Shown here in pieces: positions 1 through 7,813 of a DNA stretch of 64,000 nucleotides. Numbering within the stretch: the stretch's first letter is position 1; each line of letters begins with the position of its first letter. This DNA is from Candidatus Manganitrophaceae bacterium. Lineage in GTDB: Bacteria; Nitrospirota; Nitrospiria; SBBL01; Manganitrophaceae. The stretch covers positions 1 through 64,000 of the forward strand of contig JACQEZ010000019.1 of the NCBI GenBank assembly GCA_016200325.1. The letters are read 5' to 3'. The notes under the pieces are model-generated. The model made no database searches and was not told the DNA's origin. It was given only the letters and a program-made list of their open reading frames with translations. Made by a program: the position numbers and the translations under genes.

Positions 1-300
1 CAAATCAGGTCACCTGTCGAAGTACCATCCGCGGTGCTCTTCCGCGCGTGGTACAAGTTGTGACCGTAAGGGGGGAGCGGGGGGGATCTCCCCCCGGCTG
101 CACGGGGAGGCCGGAGGGGGCCGGGCAGTCGGCCCCCACGGCGGGGCGTGGGGTGAAACCCCACAAGCCGATACCAACCCCCGATTTCCCCCTATACAAA
201 CCGAACCGATACGAACCGAACCCAACGCAGCCGGCAAGGTTTGACCTTGCCGTTCCATTTTCAACTATGATAATCTTTGATCTCCAATCGGAGCCCGGCA
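1..300. other. GC-rich intergenic stretch with inverted repeats
   Basis: No convincing gene is seen. The first 170 bases are rich in G and C runs and contain short hairpins, for example GTGGGG/CCCCAC around a TGAAA loop near 148-166 and a G5/C5 pair around GATCT near 82-100. Bases 170-235 are a degenerate tandem of CGAACCGA-like units. The segment looks like a terminator or repeat region of an upstream gene plus the leader of the radical SAM gene. Confidence 0.5.
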
Positions 301-1875
301 ATGCCTCGTCCCAAATCGGTCCTCTACATCTTCCTCCCCTGCAAAAAAGTCTACCCCTTGGGCGTCACCTACCTCGCCCACTTCCTCCACCAGCATCATC
401 CCGAAGCGCCGCAGCGGATTCTTGATCTGTCTCAAATTGCCCGCCCGCACCGCCACGCCGCGCTCCGAGAAACGATCTCCGACTTTAAACCGGACCTGAT
501 TGCTTTTTCTTGGAGAGACATCCAATTGTTCGCACCCCACGAAGGGGACGGCTCGCTCAAATATGCTTTCGATTTCTACTACTCGCTGAACCCAATCAAG
601 AAGGCAGCCGCGTCGATCCAGGGGCTGCGGCAGCTCTGGATCTACTACAGCAACCTCCGCGAGCACTTCACCTACTTCGAGCAGGTCCACCGCGAGTTCC
701 CGCGGGTACAGGTCGCCGTCGGCGGCGGCGCTTTCTCGGTCTTCTCCGAGGCGATTATTCGGAGGCTGCCGGAGGGGATCGTCGGGATCATCGGTGAGGG
801 GGAAGATGCGCTGCTGAATCTTTACGAAGACAAGACGATCATGAACGACCGCTGCATCTTCCGGAAGGGGGATCAAGTTTTTACCGGAACCCAGAAAGAG
901 GTCGTCAAGCTCGACAACTCAATCCAAGACCCCGCCTACATCGAATCGATCTTCCCGCAGTACAAAGCCTACGTCGACGAGCCGATCGGAATTCAGACGA
1001 AGCGCGGCTGCCCGTACGATTGCCAGTTCTGCCTTTACACTTATATCGAAGGGAAGCGGGTCTATACCCGTCCGGCGGAGAATGTCGTCGCCGAGATGAA
1101 AGCGTTCTACGATCGGTGGGGAACGCGGCGGTTCTGGTTCGCCGACGCGCAGTGGATTCCGGGGTCGAAGTATTACCCCCACTGCGCCGAGACGATGGAG
1201 CGGATCGTCGCGAGCGGAATGAAGATCGAGTGGGGCGCCTATATCCGGACGAGCCTGATCACAAAAGAGCTGGCGGCGCTGATGGTGAAATCGGGATTGG
1301 GCGACACGGAAGTGGCGATCACCTCCGGCTCGCAGAAGGTCTTGGATGAGCTGAAGATGGGATTTCGGTTGGAGAAGCTCTACGAAGGATGCCGCTATCT
1401 AAAAGAGGCCGGCTTCGACGGAAAGGTGATCTTAAATTATTCGCTCAACTCCCCCGGCGACACCGAGGAGACGCTGATGGAGAGTGTCGCCTCGTATAAA
1501 AAGATCGTCGGAATCATGGGAGAGGGGCAGGTCTATCCGGCGCTCTTCTTCCTCGGGATCCAGCCGCACACCGGGCTCGCCGACCGGCTGGTGGAGGAGG
1601 GGTATCTCCCGCGCAACTACAACCCCTTCTCGATGAACCCGCTGATGATCAAAAAACTTCTCTACAATCCGCCGCCGCTCGGGAAGATCATCACCAAAGC
1701 GTGTCTCAAAGCGTGGGAGAACCAGAAGCGGATCCCGACCGATCCGTTCGCCAAGCGAAACATCGCCTATGCCGACGACTCCCTCGCCAACATCTTCGAG
1801 GGAAACACCGGCCGCGCCGCGCTTTTGAATCTGGAAGCGGAGCTCAAAGCGCGCGGGGTCAAAGCGGCGTCATAA
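301..1875 (+). CDS. B12-binding-domain radical SAM protein, substrate unknown
   Basis: This is a 524-residue protein. The N-terminal ~190 residues look like a cobalamin-binding Rossmann-type domain as found in B12-dependent radical SAM enzymes: PLGVTYLAHFL near the start, a VGGGAFSVFSE strand-turn, and a GEGEDALL motif just before the catalytic domain. The radical SAM core follows with CPYDCQFC (Cys237, Cys241, Cys244, spacing CX3CX2C), which would bind the 4Fe-4S cluster. No His of the DXHXXG base-off motif stands out. The start at 301 is preferred over an in-frame TTG at 277 because CGGAG lies 8-9 bases upstream. Members of this class carry out methylations and ring rearrangements in lipid, pigment and natural-product pathways. 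Nothing here fixes the substrate. The gene is alone on its strand and is followed by a hairpin. Confidence 0.9.
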   Translation: MPRPKSVLYIFLPCKKVYPLGVTYLAHFLHQHHPEAPQRILDLSQIARPHRHAALRETISDFKPDLIAFSWRDIQLFAPHEGDGSLKYAFDFYYSLNPIKKAAASIQGLRQLWIYYSNLREHFTYFEQVHREFPRVQVAVGGGAFSVFSEAIIRRLPEGIVGIIGEGEDALLNLYEDKTIMNDRCIFRKGDQVFTGTQKEVVKLDNSIQDPAYIESIFPQYKAYVDEPIGIQTKRGCPYDCQFCLYTYIEGKRVYTRPAENVVAEMKAFYDRWGTRRFWFADAQWIPGSKYYPHCAETMERIVASGMKIEWGAYIRTSLITKELAALMVKSGLGDTEVAITSGSQKVLDELKMGFRLEKLYEGCRYLKEAGFDGKVILNYSLNSPGDTEETLMESVASYKKIVGIMGEGQVYPALFFLGIQPHTGLADRLVEEGYLPRNYNPFSMNPLMIKKLLYNPPPLGKIITKACLKAWENQKRIPTDPFAKRNIAYADDSLANIFEGNTGRAALLNLEAELKARGVKAAS

Positions 1876-1879
1876 AAAA

Positions 1880-1910
1880 GGCCGATCCATTGGGACCGGC
1901 CCCTTCTGTT
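1880..1910 (+). terminator. Probable terminator of the radical SAM gene
   Basis: GGCCGATCC pairs with GGACCGGCC (one imperfect pair) directly after the stop codon at 1873-1875. It is followed by a pyrimidine-rich CCTTCTGTTT tract rather than a clean U run, so strength is uncertain. Confidence 0.55.
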
Positions 1911-1948
1911 TCACCTTCGCTTGAGAATGGAGAGGCGCGCTCGTCCGA

Positions 1949-2197
1949 CTAAACCCCCTCGCCGGAGAGTTTGAGCCCTCCGTCTGCCTCTCGCTCCGAG
2001 ATTTTCTTCCAGCGGAAGGTCAGACCCCCTCCGAAGCAGTCAAAGTCGACCAGAAAGACCCCGATCCAATGTTCCCGCCGAAACCCGAGCCAGGGAAATT
2101 TTTCGGAAGAGCGGCGGGCCCTTTCGGAAAAGGAGAGCTTCAAAGGGAGTGATCGCTGTTGATGAACGCGTTGAAGATTTATTTTGATTCGAGACAA
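1949..2197 (-). CDS. Possible small hypothetical protein, weak start
   Basis: The open frame has no competing gene on the other strand. Its C-terminal ~60 codons are G/C-ending like the neighbouring real genes, and the product is rich in Trp and Phe with a hydrophobic core (WIGVFLVDFDCFGGGLTF). Only TTG start codons are available (2197 and one further in) and neither has a clear Shine-Dalgarno sequence. It could be a genuine small gene, or the 3' end of a decayed one. I recognise no family. Confidence 0.3.
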   Translation of the reverse strand: MSRIKINLQRVHQQRSLPLKLSFSERARRSSEKFPWLGFRREHWIGVFLVDFDCFGGGLTFRWKKISEREADGGLKLSGEGV

Positions 2198-2270
2198 AAG
2201 GGCCCTCCTCTTCTCTCATTTATTCTAAAAAAGAGAGAAGGTCTGTTGGTTCTTGTTCTAACGCCGCTCC

Positions 2271-2444
2271 TTACTCTTTGCCGCCGAGCTTTTTCTTTTT
2301 CACATAGGCCCAGAGAACTTTGGTCATCTCCGCCGGGCTGATCGGCTTCTTCCCGAAAATCGTCTCCAACGACTCGGTCGCACCGTTGAAGTTCACTGCA
2401 TAACCGCCGAACGCCTTTTTCTTCGTCGCTGTCTTTGTTGCCAT
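2271..2444 (-). CDS. 57-aa basic protein resembling the first half of a SWIB/MDM2 domain
   Basis: A short gene of 57 codons plus stop. The N-terminus is a Lys/Thr/Ala-rich tail (MATKTATKKK), followed by LETIFGKKPISPAEMTKVLW and AYVKKKKLGGKE. The segment KPISPAEMTKVLWAYVKKKKL matches the pattern of the N-terminal helix of bacterial SWIB domains, known as chromatin-associated or DNA-associated small basic proteins. The second half of a normal SWIB domain (DPKNKR...LFG...) is missing, so this is a half-length version. An excellent Shine-Dalgarno AAAGGAGG sits 8 bases before the ATG, which is the strongest evidence that it is expressed. It lies downstream of nrdJ on the same strand, after the nrdJ terminator hairpin, so it probably has its own promoter. 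Function is unknown; a nucleoid-associated role is only an inference. Confidence 0.8.
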   Translation of the reverse strand: MATKTATKKKAFGGYAVNFNGATESLETIFGKKPISPAEMTKVLWAYVKKKKLGGKE

Positions 2445-2545
2445 GCGAGGGGCCTCCTTTGATTGTTAAGAGATCGATCCGTTAGAACTCAGCTCCGCTG
2501 GTCGCATCCTCCATTGCAGATCGGTGACTGAGGCTTGCGATGAAC

Positions 2546-2573
2546 CCCCTCAGGTGAACCTTCACCTGAGGGG
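2546..2573 (-). terminator. Hairpin terminator downstream of nrdJ
   Basis: A perfect 13-bp stem (CCCCTCAGGTGAA / TTCACCTGAGGGG) with a 2-base loop lies 14 bases beyond the nrdJ stop codon. No long U tract follows on the minus strand, so it may act as a 3' stabiliser as much as a terminator. Confidence 0.6.
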
Positions 2574-2586
2574 AAGTTTCAAAAGG

Positions 2587-4953
2587 TTAATAGCACCGAG
2601 AATAGCCGCAGAAGTGGAACTTCTCGCATCCCTCTGCGAACTCGAGCTCGCAGCCGCAATCGGGGCAGGGGAAGGCGACCTTCTTCGATTGCTCGACCTC
2701 TTCTAAAACGGCCGCAGCCATCTGGACGGTCGGATCGGGATAACGCTTCTCCGGCACCTTGTGCTCCAGCGCCTGGTTGAAGATCTTCGCCACCGCGTCG
2801 GAGCAGGAGAGGACTTTCTCTTTCCCGATGCCGAACGGTTTGTCGCAACGGATGCCGATCAGCTGTTTGACGATATCCCGCGGCGTCACACCGGCCCGGA
2901 GACAAAGCGAGATCAGCCGGCCGATCGCTTCATTGAACGACCCCTCGCACCCCCCCGCTTTTCCCATTGTCGCGAACGCCTCGAACGGCAGCGCCTTCTC
3001 GTCGGAGTTGACGGTGAGGTAGAGATCGCCGCAAGAGGTCCGCTTGCGGGTGGTGATTCCGGTCATGACCTCGGGACGGGGCCGCGGCGCGACCATTCTC
3101 AGCGGCTGATCGGGCTGGAGCATCGCCTCATCGGTCGGGATCGCGGCGGCTTCGGCTTTCGCCTCCCCCTTCTTCGACGAGCCGACATTCATCACCTGAT
3201 CGGGCCGGGCGCCGTCGCGATAGACGGTGATCCCTTTGCAGCCGAGCTGGTAGGCGAGCAGATAGGCCTCCTTCACCTCTTTGGAGGTGGCGTTGGACGG
3301 AAGGTTGATCGTCTTGCTGACGGCCGAGTCGGTATGCTCCTGGAAGGCCGCCTGCATCCGGACATGCCATTCCGGCGAGATCATGTGCGAGGTGGCAAAG
3401 ACCTGCTGCCAGTGCGGCGGCACCTGGTCGATCCCGTGGACCGACCCTTTGTTCTTGATGATCCGATCGAGCAGATCCTCGCTCCAGAAGCCTTCGCGCT
3501 TGGCGACCTCGATGAAGAAGTCGAGAACATAGGGGAGATGGTCTCCCCCCATGACGTTCTTGTACCAGATTAAAGAGAATTCCGGCTCGCATCCCCCGGA
3601 GGTATCTGCGATCATCGAGATCGTCCCGGTCGGCGCGACGGTCGTCACGTAGGAGTTGCGGATCCGCTGGCCCCGCTTTTGATGGAGCGAGCCCTCCCAG
3701 AATTTGTAGACGCCCCGCTGCTCGGCGAGCCGCGCCGATTCATCATAGCCGATCTCCCGGATGAATCCCATCACCTTGCCGGCCATCTCGATCCCGGCCT
3801 CGGAGTTGTAGGGGATCTCGAGCTTGAAGAGCATCCGGGCGAAGCCCATGATGCCGAGGCCGATCTTCCGGTTGGCCCGGGTGATCTCTTCGATCTGCTG
3901 AATCGGGTAGCGGTTCTGATCGATGACGTTGTCGAGGAAGTGGATCGAGGTGCGGATGCTCTTCTCGAGATCTTTCCAATCGAGCTGATATTTGTCGCCG
4001 ACCCTTACCAGATGCCGCTCGACGTTGACGCTTCCGAGGTTGCAGCTCTCATAGGGGAGGAGCGGCTGCTCGCCGCAGGGGTTGGTCGCCTCCATGTCGG
4101 CGACCTGCGGGGTCGGGTTGGCGCGGTTGGTGACGTCGATGAAGAAGAGCCCCGGCTCGCCGGTGGCGCACGCCTGCTCGGCGATCTTGTCCATCACCAT
4201 CCGGGCGCGCAGCTTCTTCACCACCTGGCCGTTGCGGGGGGTGATCAGCTCGTACTCCTCATCCTTCTCGAACGCCTCCATAAACCGGTCGGTGATCGCC
4301 ACCGAGATGTTGAAATTGATGATCTGGCTGGTGTCGGCCTTGCACTCGATGAATTCGAGAATGTCGGGATGATCGACCCGCAGAATCCCCATGTTGGCGC
4401 CGCGGCGCGTTCCCCCCTGCTTCACCGCCTCGGTGGCATGGTTGAAGACTTTCATGAAAGAAACCGGGCCGGAGGCGACGCCGCCGGTGGAGCGGACGAC
4501 ATCGTCTTTGGGGCGAAGACGCGAGAACGAAAAGCCGGTTCCGCCGCCGGTCTTGTGGATGATCGCCGCCTGCTTGACCGTCTCGAAGATCGACTCCATC
4601 GAATCCTCGACCGGCAACACGAAGCAGGCCGAGAGCTGCTGCAGGTCGCGGCCGGCGTTCATGAGGGTGGGGGAGTTCGGAAGGAATCGAAGCGATGCCA
4701 TCAGGTGATAAAATTTGTTTTCGACCGCGTCGATGTCGGCGTTCGGATCGTAGAGGCGGTCTCCCTCTGCGATGTTTCGGGCCACTCGCCGAAAGAGCTG
4801 CTCCGGGGTTTCGATCACCTTACCTTCCTGGTTTTTGGCGAGGTATCGCTTTTCCAAAACGCGCAGTGCGTTTGGGGAGATCTCCACATCCGACTGGGAG
4901 GCCGCTCCGTTTTGCTTTTCACCTGCCTTTCCGATTTGCTCTGTCATTTCCAT
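2587..4953 (-). CDS. nrdJ: Adenosylcobalamin-dependent (class II) ribonucleotide reductase
   Basis: This 788-residue protein reduces ribonucleotides to deoxyribonucleotides using adenosylcobalamin instead of an oxygen-requiring R2 subunit. Visible family motifs in order are FLPNSPTLMNAG near residue 100, NPCGEQPLLPYESCNLGSVN near 290 (active-site Cys and Glu region), PTGTISMIADTSGG near 440, and a C-terminal Cys-rich tail with CPDCGCE ... CGYSRC, the redox-active or zinc-type tail that re-reduces the active site in NrdJ. The length is normal for the compact NrdJ form. The ATG at 4953 has AGGAGG 10 bases upstream; an in-frame ATG two codons further in is the alternative. It is monocistronic, with a promoter at 5094-5122 and a terminator hairpin at 2546-2573. 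No nrdAB or nrdDG genes occur in the window. Confidence 0.97.
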   Translation of the reverse strand: MEMTEQIGKAGEKQNGAASQSDVEISPNALRVLEKRYLAKNQEGKVIETPEQLFRRVARNIAEGDRLYDPNADIDAVENKFYHLMASLRFLPNSPTLMNAGRDLQQLSACFVLPVEDSMESIFETVKQAAIIHKTGGGTGFSFSRLRPKDDVVRSTGGVASGPVSFMKVFNHATEAVKQGGTRRGANMGILRVDHPDILEFIECKADTSQIINFNISVAITDRFMEAFEKDEEYELITPRNGQVVKKLRARMVMDKIAEQACATGEPGLFFIDVTNRANPTPQVADMEATNPCGEQPLLPYESCNLGSVNVERHLVRVGDKYQLDWKDLEKSIRTSIHFLDNVIDQNRYPIQQIEEITRANRKIGLGIMGFARMLFKLEIPYNSEAGIEMAGKVMGFIREIGYDESARLAEQRGVYKFWEGSLHQKRGQRIRNSYVTTVAPTGTISMIADTSGGCEPEFSLIWYKNVMGGDHLPYVLDFFIEVAKREGFWSEDLLDRIIKNKGSVHGIDQVPPHWQQVFATSHMISPEWHVRMQAAFQEHTDSAVSKTINLPSNATSKEVKEAYLLAYQLGCKGITVYRDGARPDQVMNVGSSKKGEAKAEAAAIPTDEAMLQPDQPLRMVAPRPRPEVMTGITTRKRTSCGDLYLTVNSDEKALPFEAFATMGKAGGCEGSFNEAIGRLISLCLRAGVTPRDIVKQLIGIRCDKPFGIGKEKVLSCSDAVAKIFNQALEHKVPEKRYPDPTVQMAAAVLEEVEQSKKVAFPCPDCGCELEFAEGCEKFHFCGYSRCY

Positions 4954-5093
4954 CGATCGGTGCCCTCCTACAGCTTAAGGTCTACTGGATATTGAGAATA
5001 AATTAGGGAGTTGAATTAGTACGTCTAGATTCTTGAAAAGCGGGCATTGCTATGATAATGAATTACGAATGGAACATCGTTGTGACATGAACC

Positions 5094-5122
5094 ATGGTAG
5101 GGAAAACCGGATTTTTTGTCAA
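5094..5122 (-). promoter_or_regulatory. Candidate sigma-70 promoter for nrdJ
   Basis: On the minus strand TTGACA (5122-5117) is followed after exactly 17 bases by TACCAT (5099-5094). The first hexamer is consensus and the second matches 4 of 6. Transcription would begin about 140 bases before the nrdJ start codon. Confidence 0.55.
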
Positions 5123-5161
5123 GGAGAAAAGTACCACCGGTAGAGGGTATTATTTCATCAA

Positions 5162-5177
5162 CAACAATATATTGTGG
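5162..5177 (-). promoter_or_regulatory. NrdR-box-like palindrome upstream of nrdJ
   Basis: The palindromic core CAATATATTG with flanking TG fits the NrdR operator pattern (ACAC-AT-rich-GTGT) at roughly 13 of 16 positions. NrdR boxes normally come in pairs 31 bases apart. A much weaker half-matching site ending in AAGGTGT lies at 5193-5208, centre-to-centre 31 bases away. NrdR is the ATP/dATP-sensing repressor of nrd genes. Both sites are intergenic, upstream of the promoter. Confidence 0.5.
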
Positions 5178-5203
5178 ATTTACTGAAGATAACCTGTGGA
5201 TAA
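5173..5203 (-). promoter_or_regulatory. Two DnaA-box-like sites upstream of nrdJ
   Basis: Read on the minus strand, 5203-5195 is TTATCCACA, a perfect DnaA-box consensus. A second site, AAATCCACA at 5181-5173, matches 7 of 9 and lies 22 bases (two helical turns) away in the same orientation. It overlaps the NrdR-like palindrome. DnaA control of nrd genes is known from Escherichia coli nrdAB. Control of nrdJ here is inferred from sequence alone. Confidence 0.5.
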
Positions 5204-5219
5204 GGTGTGGAGGGCGGGG

Positions 5220-6176
5220 CTATTCCACCTTAAAATAAAGGAGTTGCATCGGGCTGCCCCGCCGGACGACGGCATGGATGATTTTTCGGGTGTTCTGGAC
5301 CCGCCCCTCGGCCAGGATGGTGAAGTAACTGCTCCGAACGTCGATAAAAGTGTTGGTGTTGGTCTTGAGAAATCGATTCTTCACCTCGGCCGGCAGCGCG
5401 TCGATAAATTTCACCGTCGTCGATTCATACGGCCGGCTTTCGATGAGGCGGCGCGCGACACTTTCGTCGATCCCCTCCTCGATATCGAGGCTCTGAAGGA
5501 CCAACGTGTCGGCGGTGTTGACGTTGATCTTCCCCTCGCCGTAGACGGTGAGATAGGGGGCGATCTTTCGATAGACCTCGTCGGTGATCCCCTTCACCAT
5601 ATGGAGCTCTTCCAGCGTATCGAACCGCGCGTTCTTGCAATGGTAAGAAGGTTCGAGCCGGCTGTAGGTGTCCTCTTCGGCGCCGAAAGGGCGCGGCTCG
5701 CTGTCTTTATCAACCCAATCGACGATCGCATCGACCAGATCGGGATTGAGATGAAGGAGCTTGAACAGCCGCTGCAGCTGCTTCTGCCGCGCCTCCACCG
5801 CGGTGCCGGTTCCCCTTCCGTTCACATCGACGAGGCTGTTCAGGTTAAATTTCCCCGCCTCGTCGGTAATCACGCCGGAGAGGACCCCGTCCCCCAGCGG
5901 ATACTCCGGAACCGGAAAGGCCCAGAGCTCGTCGAGGCCGTCATATTTGTTGCTGTGGATTGCATCGTCCTTCAAAATCGCCTGGCCGGCCGACACCGCC
6001 GAGCGGGCCAGATAGAACGCTTTCAGGTCGTCGCGGAAATTCCCGGCGGCGCGCAGATCGGCGCGCGCCTGGAAGTCGATCTCCAAGATAATCACGGTCA
6101 GGAGAAGAACGACCAAGAGGCTGAGCAGAAGGGCAAATCCCCCCTCGTCTCTTAATTTGTTGTTCCCGGAAATCAC
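5220..6176 (-). CDS. gspK: T2SS minor pseudopilin GspK
   Basis: GspK caps the tip of the T2SS pseudopilus with GspI and GspJ. The N-terminus has a short leader ending DEGG, then FALLLSLLVVLLLTVIIL, a prepilin-peptidase site and membrane helix. The residue at +5 is not Glu, as is usual for GspK. The bulk (~310 residues) is the periplasmic domain with the helical insertion (IVDWVDKDSEPRPFGAEED) typical of GspK. I prefer GTG at 6176 because GGAG lies 10 bases upstream and the leader is then 13 residues. An ATG at 6200 has no ribosome site and would overlap the divergent lipoprotein start. The gene is cut off from the rest of the gsp operon by that antisense lipoprotein gene, an unusual position, since gspK normally follows gspJ. 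Confidence 0.9.
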   Translation of the reverse strand: MISGNNKLRDEGGFALLLSLLVVLLLTVIILEIDFQARADLRAAGNFRDDLKAFYLARSAVSAGQAILKDDAIHSNKYDGLDELWAFPVPEYPLGDGVLSGVITDEAGKFNLNSLVDVNGRGTGTAVEARQKQLQRLFKLLHLNPDLVDAIVDWVDKDSEPRPFGAEEDTYSRLEPSYHCKNARFDTLEELHMVKGITDEVYRKIAPYLTVYGEGKINVNTADTLVLQSLDIEEGIDESVARRLIESRPYESTTVKFIDALPAEVKNRFLKTNTNTFIDVRSSYFTILAEGRVQNTRKIIHAVVRRGSPMQLLYFKVE

Positions 6177-6188
6177 TTCTGCTATACT
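6160..6188 (+). promoter_or_regulatory. Extended -10 promoter for an apparently leaderless lipoprotein mRNA
   Basis: TGC-TATACT (extended -10; hexamer 6183-6188) lies only 6 bases before the ATG at 6195. TTGTTC (6160-6165) sits 17 bases upstream as a weak -35. No Shine-Dalgarno is present before the ATG. Transcription from this site would start at or next to the A of the ATG. The promoter lies inside the first codons of gspK. Confidence 0.5.
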
Positions 6189-6194
6189 CCGCCC

Positions 6195-7244
6195 ATGCAC
6201 AAAGGGAAATTATTTTTTTCGTTGCTCATCATACTCTTTCTTGCCGTCGGCTGTGGAAAGGGGAAATCGGGGGTGATCGTCGACGTCACCACCACCACAC
6301 CCGGCATCACCCCGCTTTCCAAGATTCAAGCCAAAATCCTTCAGGACACCACGGGGGATGGGGGCACCGATGCCTTCCCCGACCGGAACCTGACCCCTCA
6401 AAGTTTCACGATTGCTTTTAACAGCTTCAGGCTCTTCCAAGCCCTCGACAACACGCTCGGCACCAACGTCGGCACGGCGCCGAGCTACACCGTCTTCGAT
6501 GTCGGCACCGGCTCCGGGGTCGCCAACACCCGCCCCCTCGTCGTCTCTTTGACGACCGGACTGACCACACAGCTCACTGAAAATAAAAGCGATCCGGCGC
6601 AGGGGACCTACGATCATGTTCAATATGAGATCCGTTATTTCGAGATGACGATTCCGCTCTGCAGTGCGAACGACGTTTGCGAAGATCACCGGCTCCGCTT
6701 TTACCTCACCGCCGATCCTGATCCCGACCTCAACAACTTTACCCCGGTTCCCGGCGCGATCTTAATCTCACGAAGCCCGAACGCGACCGACTTCAGCTGG
6801 GTCTCCATCACGGCCGGACTTCCCCTTTCGCTCGTCAACTTCCCGATCACCGGCGGAAAGCCGACCGATCCCTACTTAATTCCGATCACCCAGTTTCAGG
6901 CGACCAATGGGGCGATCAGCTCCATCTTCAACTTGCCGATCTCTCCGGTGCTGGAGATCAAAAGCAAACCGGAGAAAGAATTCGTTTTCACCCTGGCCTT
7001 CGACCTCATCAATCTCTTCTTCTTCGACAACACGGATGAGACGAATAATGTCGATCCCGGACCCGACTTTCACTTCAATGCGCTGATCGACCCGAACTCG
7101 ACCGTCTCACGGGACGGAAAAATCTTGCAAGGATGCGCCACCACCATCATCGATCCAAGCGTGTCCGCCCTCTGCCAGGCCGACTTCTGGCCGGGGATTC
7201 CCCTCCCCACCGTGTCCGTCACCGAGCAAGATCGAAACAACTGA
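6195..7244 (+). CDS. Putative lipoprotein of unknown function, antisense within the gsp cluster
   Basis: A 349-residue protein. It has a textbook lipoprotein signal: a basic N-terminus (MHKGK), a hydrophobic stretch, and the lipobox LAVGC with Cys20. The mature part starts with a Gly/Ser/Lys then Thr-rich linker and continues as a beta-rich, Asn/Asp/Pro-rich domain with Cys residues in LCSANDVCEDH and near the C-terminus (GCATT, SALCQ) that could form disulfides. I recognise no family. It is convergent with gspM, with 5 bases between the stop codons, and divergent from gspK, so it interrupts the gsp operon on the opposite strand. There is no Shine-Dalgarno; an extended -10 sits just ahead of the ATG. 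A role as a secretin pilotin or other T2SS accessory is possible from position only. Confidence 0.85.
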   Translation: MHKGKLFFSLLIILFLAVGCGKGKSGVIVDVTTTTPGITPLSKIQAKILQDTTGDGGTDAFPDRNLTPQSFTIAFNSFRLFQALDNTLGTNVGTAPSYTVFDVGTGSGVANTRPLVVSLTTGLTTQLTENKSDPAQGTYDHVQYEIRYFEMTIPLCSANDVCEDHRLRFYLTADPDPDLNNFTPVPGAILISRSPNATDFSWVSITAGLPLSLVNFPITGGKPTDPYLIPITQFQATNGAISSIFNLPISPVLEIKSKPEKEFVFTLAFDLINLFFFDNTDETNNVDPGPDFHFNALIDPNSTVSRDGKILQGCATTIIDPSVSALCQADFWPGIPLPTVSVTEQDRNN

Positions 7245-7249
7245 GTCGA

Positions 7250-7813
7250 TTACGAAGCGATCCGCTCGTAGGAAGAAACGAGGAAGGTGATGTCCATCAA
7301 AGACGGATCGGAGAAGCGGGTCTTCAACGCGAGCCGCTTGATCCGGACCGGATAGGGGGCATTTTCAACGGCGGAGAGAAAGGGGACGATCCGGGCGAGC
7401 GTCACATTCTCCACCTTCACCTCGACCGGAATCTCCCGGTAGGGATCACGGAGCTGCGGCGCCAGCGGACGGATGTAGGCGATGTTCGCGCGGATCTGAT
7501 TCTTCGTGGCGGTCTCTTCTAAAAAAGAGAGGGGGGAGAACTGATTCGAGTTCGGTAGCCGCCGCTCGATTTCCTGGATCGCTTGCGCGACGCCGAGATA
7601 TTCCCCTTTGAGATTGTCGAATTCGCGCGCCTCTTTTTCCTTCTGCGGGATCAGCCGGTCGAGCGTCACCATCCGGTCCCAGGCCGGGCCGACGAGGACA
7701 AAATAAACGATCAGTACCAAACCGATTCCGATGCCCCCTCCCAAGATCCAACGCTCGCGGGGGGAGAGCCGCATCAAAAATGAATCGACCCCTTTAAGAC
7801 GACTTCCGATCAC
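7250..7813 (-). CDS. gspM: T2SS inner-membrane platform protein GspM (PilO-like)
   Basis: A 187-residue protein with a short cytoplasmic N-terminus (about 25 residues, LSPRERW), a membrane helix (WILGGGIGIGLVLIVYFVLV) and a periplasmic coiled-coil plus ferredoxin-like domain. This is the GspM/PilO layout. Together with GspL it links the cytoplasmic ATPase to the periplasmic pseudopilus. The start is GTG at 7813 with GGGGGAAGG directly upstream. It overlaps the end of gspL by 20 bases, so translation is probably coupled. The N-terminal motif ERW...G is typical for GspM. Its stop lies tail-to-tail with the plus-strand lipoprotein gene. Confidence 0.88.
   Translation of the reverse strand: MIGSRLKGVDSFLMRLSPRERWILGGGIGIGLVLIVYFVLVGPAWDRMVTLDRLIPQKEKEAREFDNLKGEYLGVAQAIQEIERRLPNSNQFSPLSFLEETATKNQIRANIAYIRPLAPQLRDPYREIPVEVKVENVTLARIVPFLSAVENAPYPVRIKRLALKTRFSDPSLMDITFLVSSYERIAS

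Noticed and set aside
3679-4995. Long open frame on the plus strand opposite nrdJ
   Set aside because: It is antisense to a clear nrdJ, has low-complexity content rich in charged and hydrophobic residues from GC bias, and no ribosome site or family motifs.
4954-5219. Cobalamin riboswitch upstream of nrdJ
   Set aside because: I looked for the B12-box and the typical stem pattern and found none in the 240-base leader region; NrdR/DnaA-type sites fit better.
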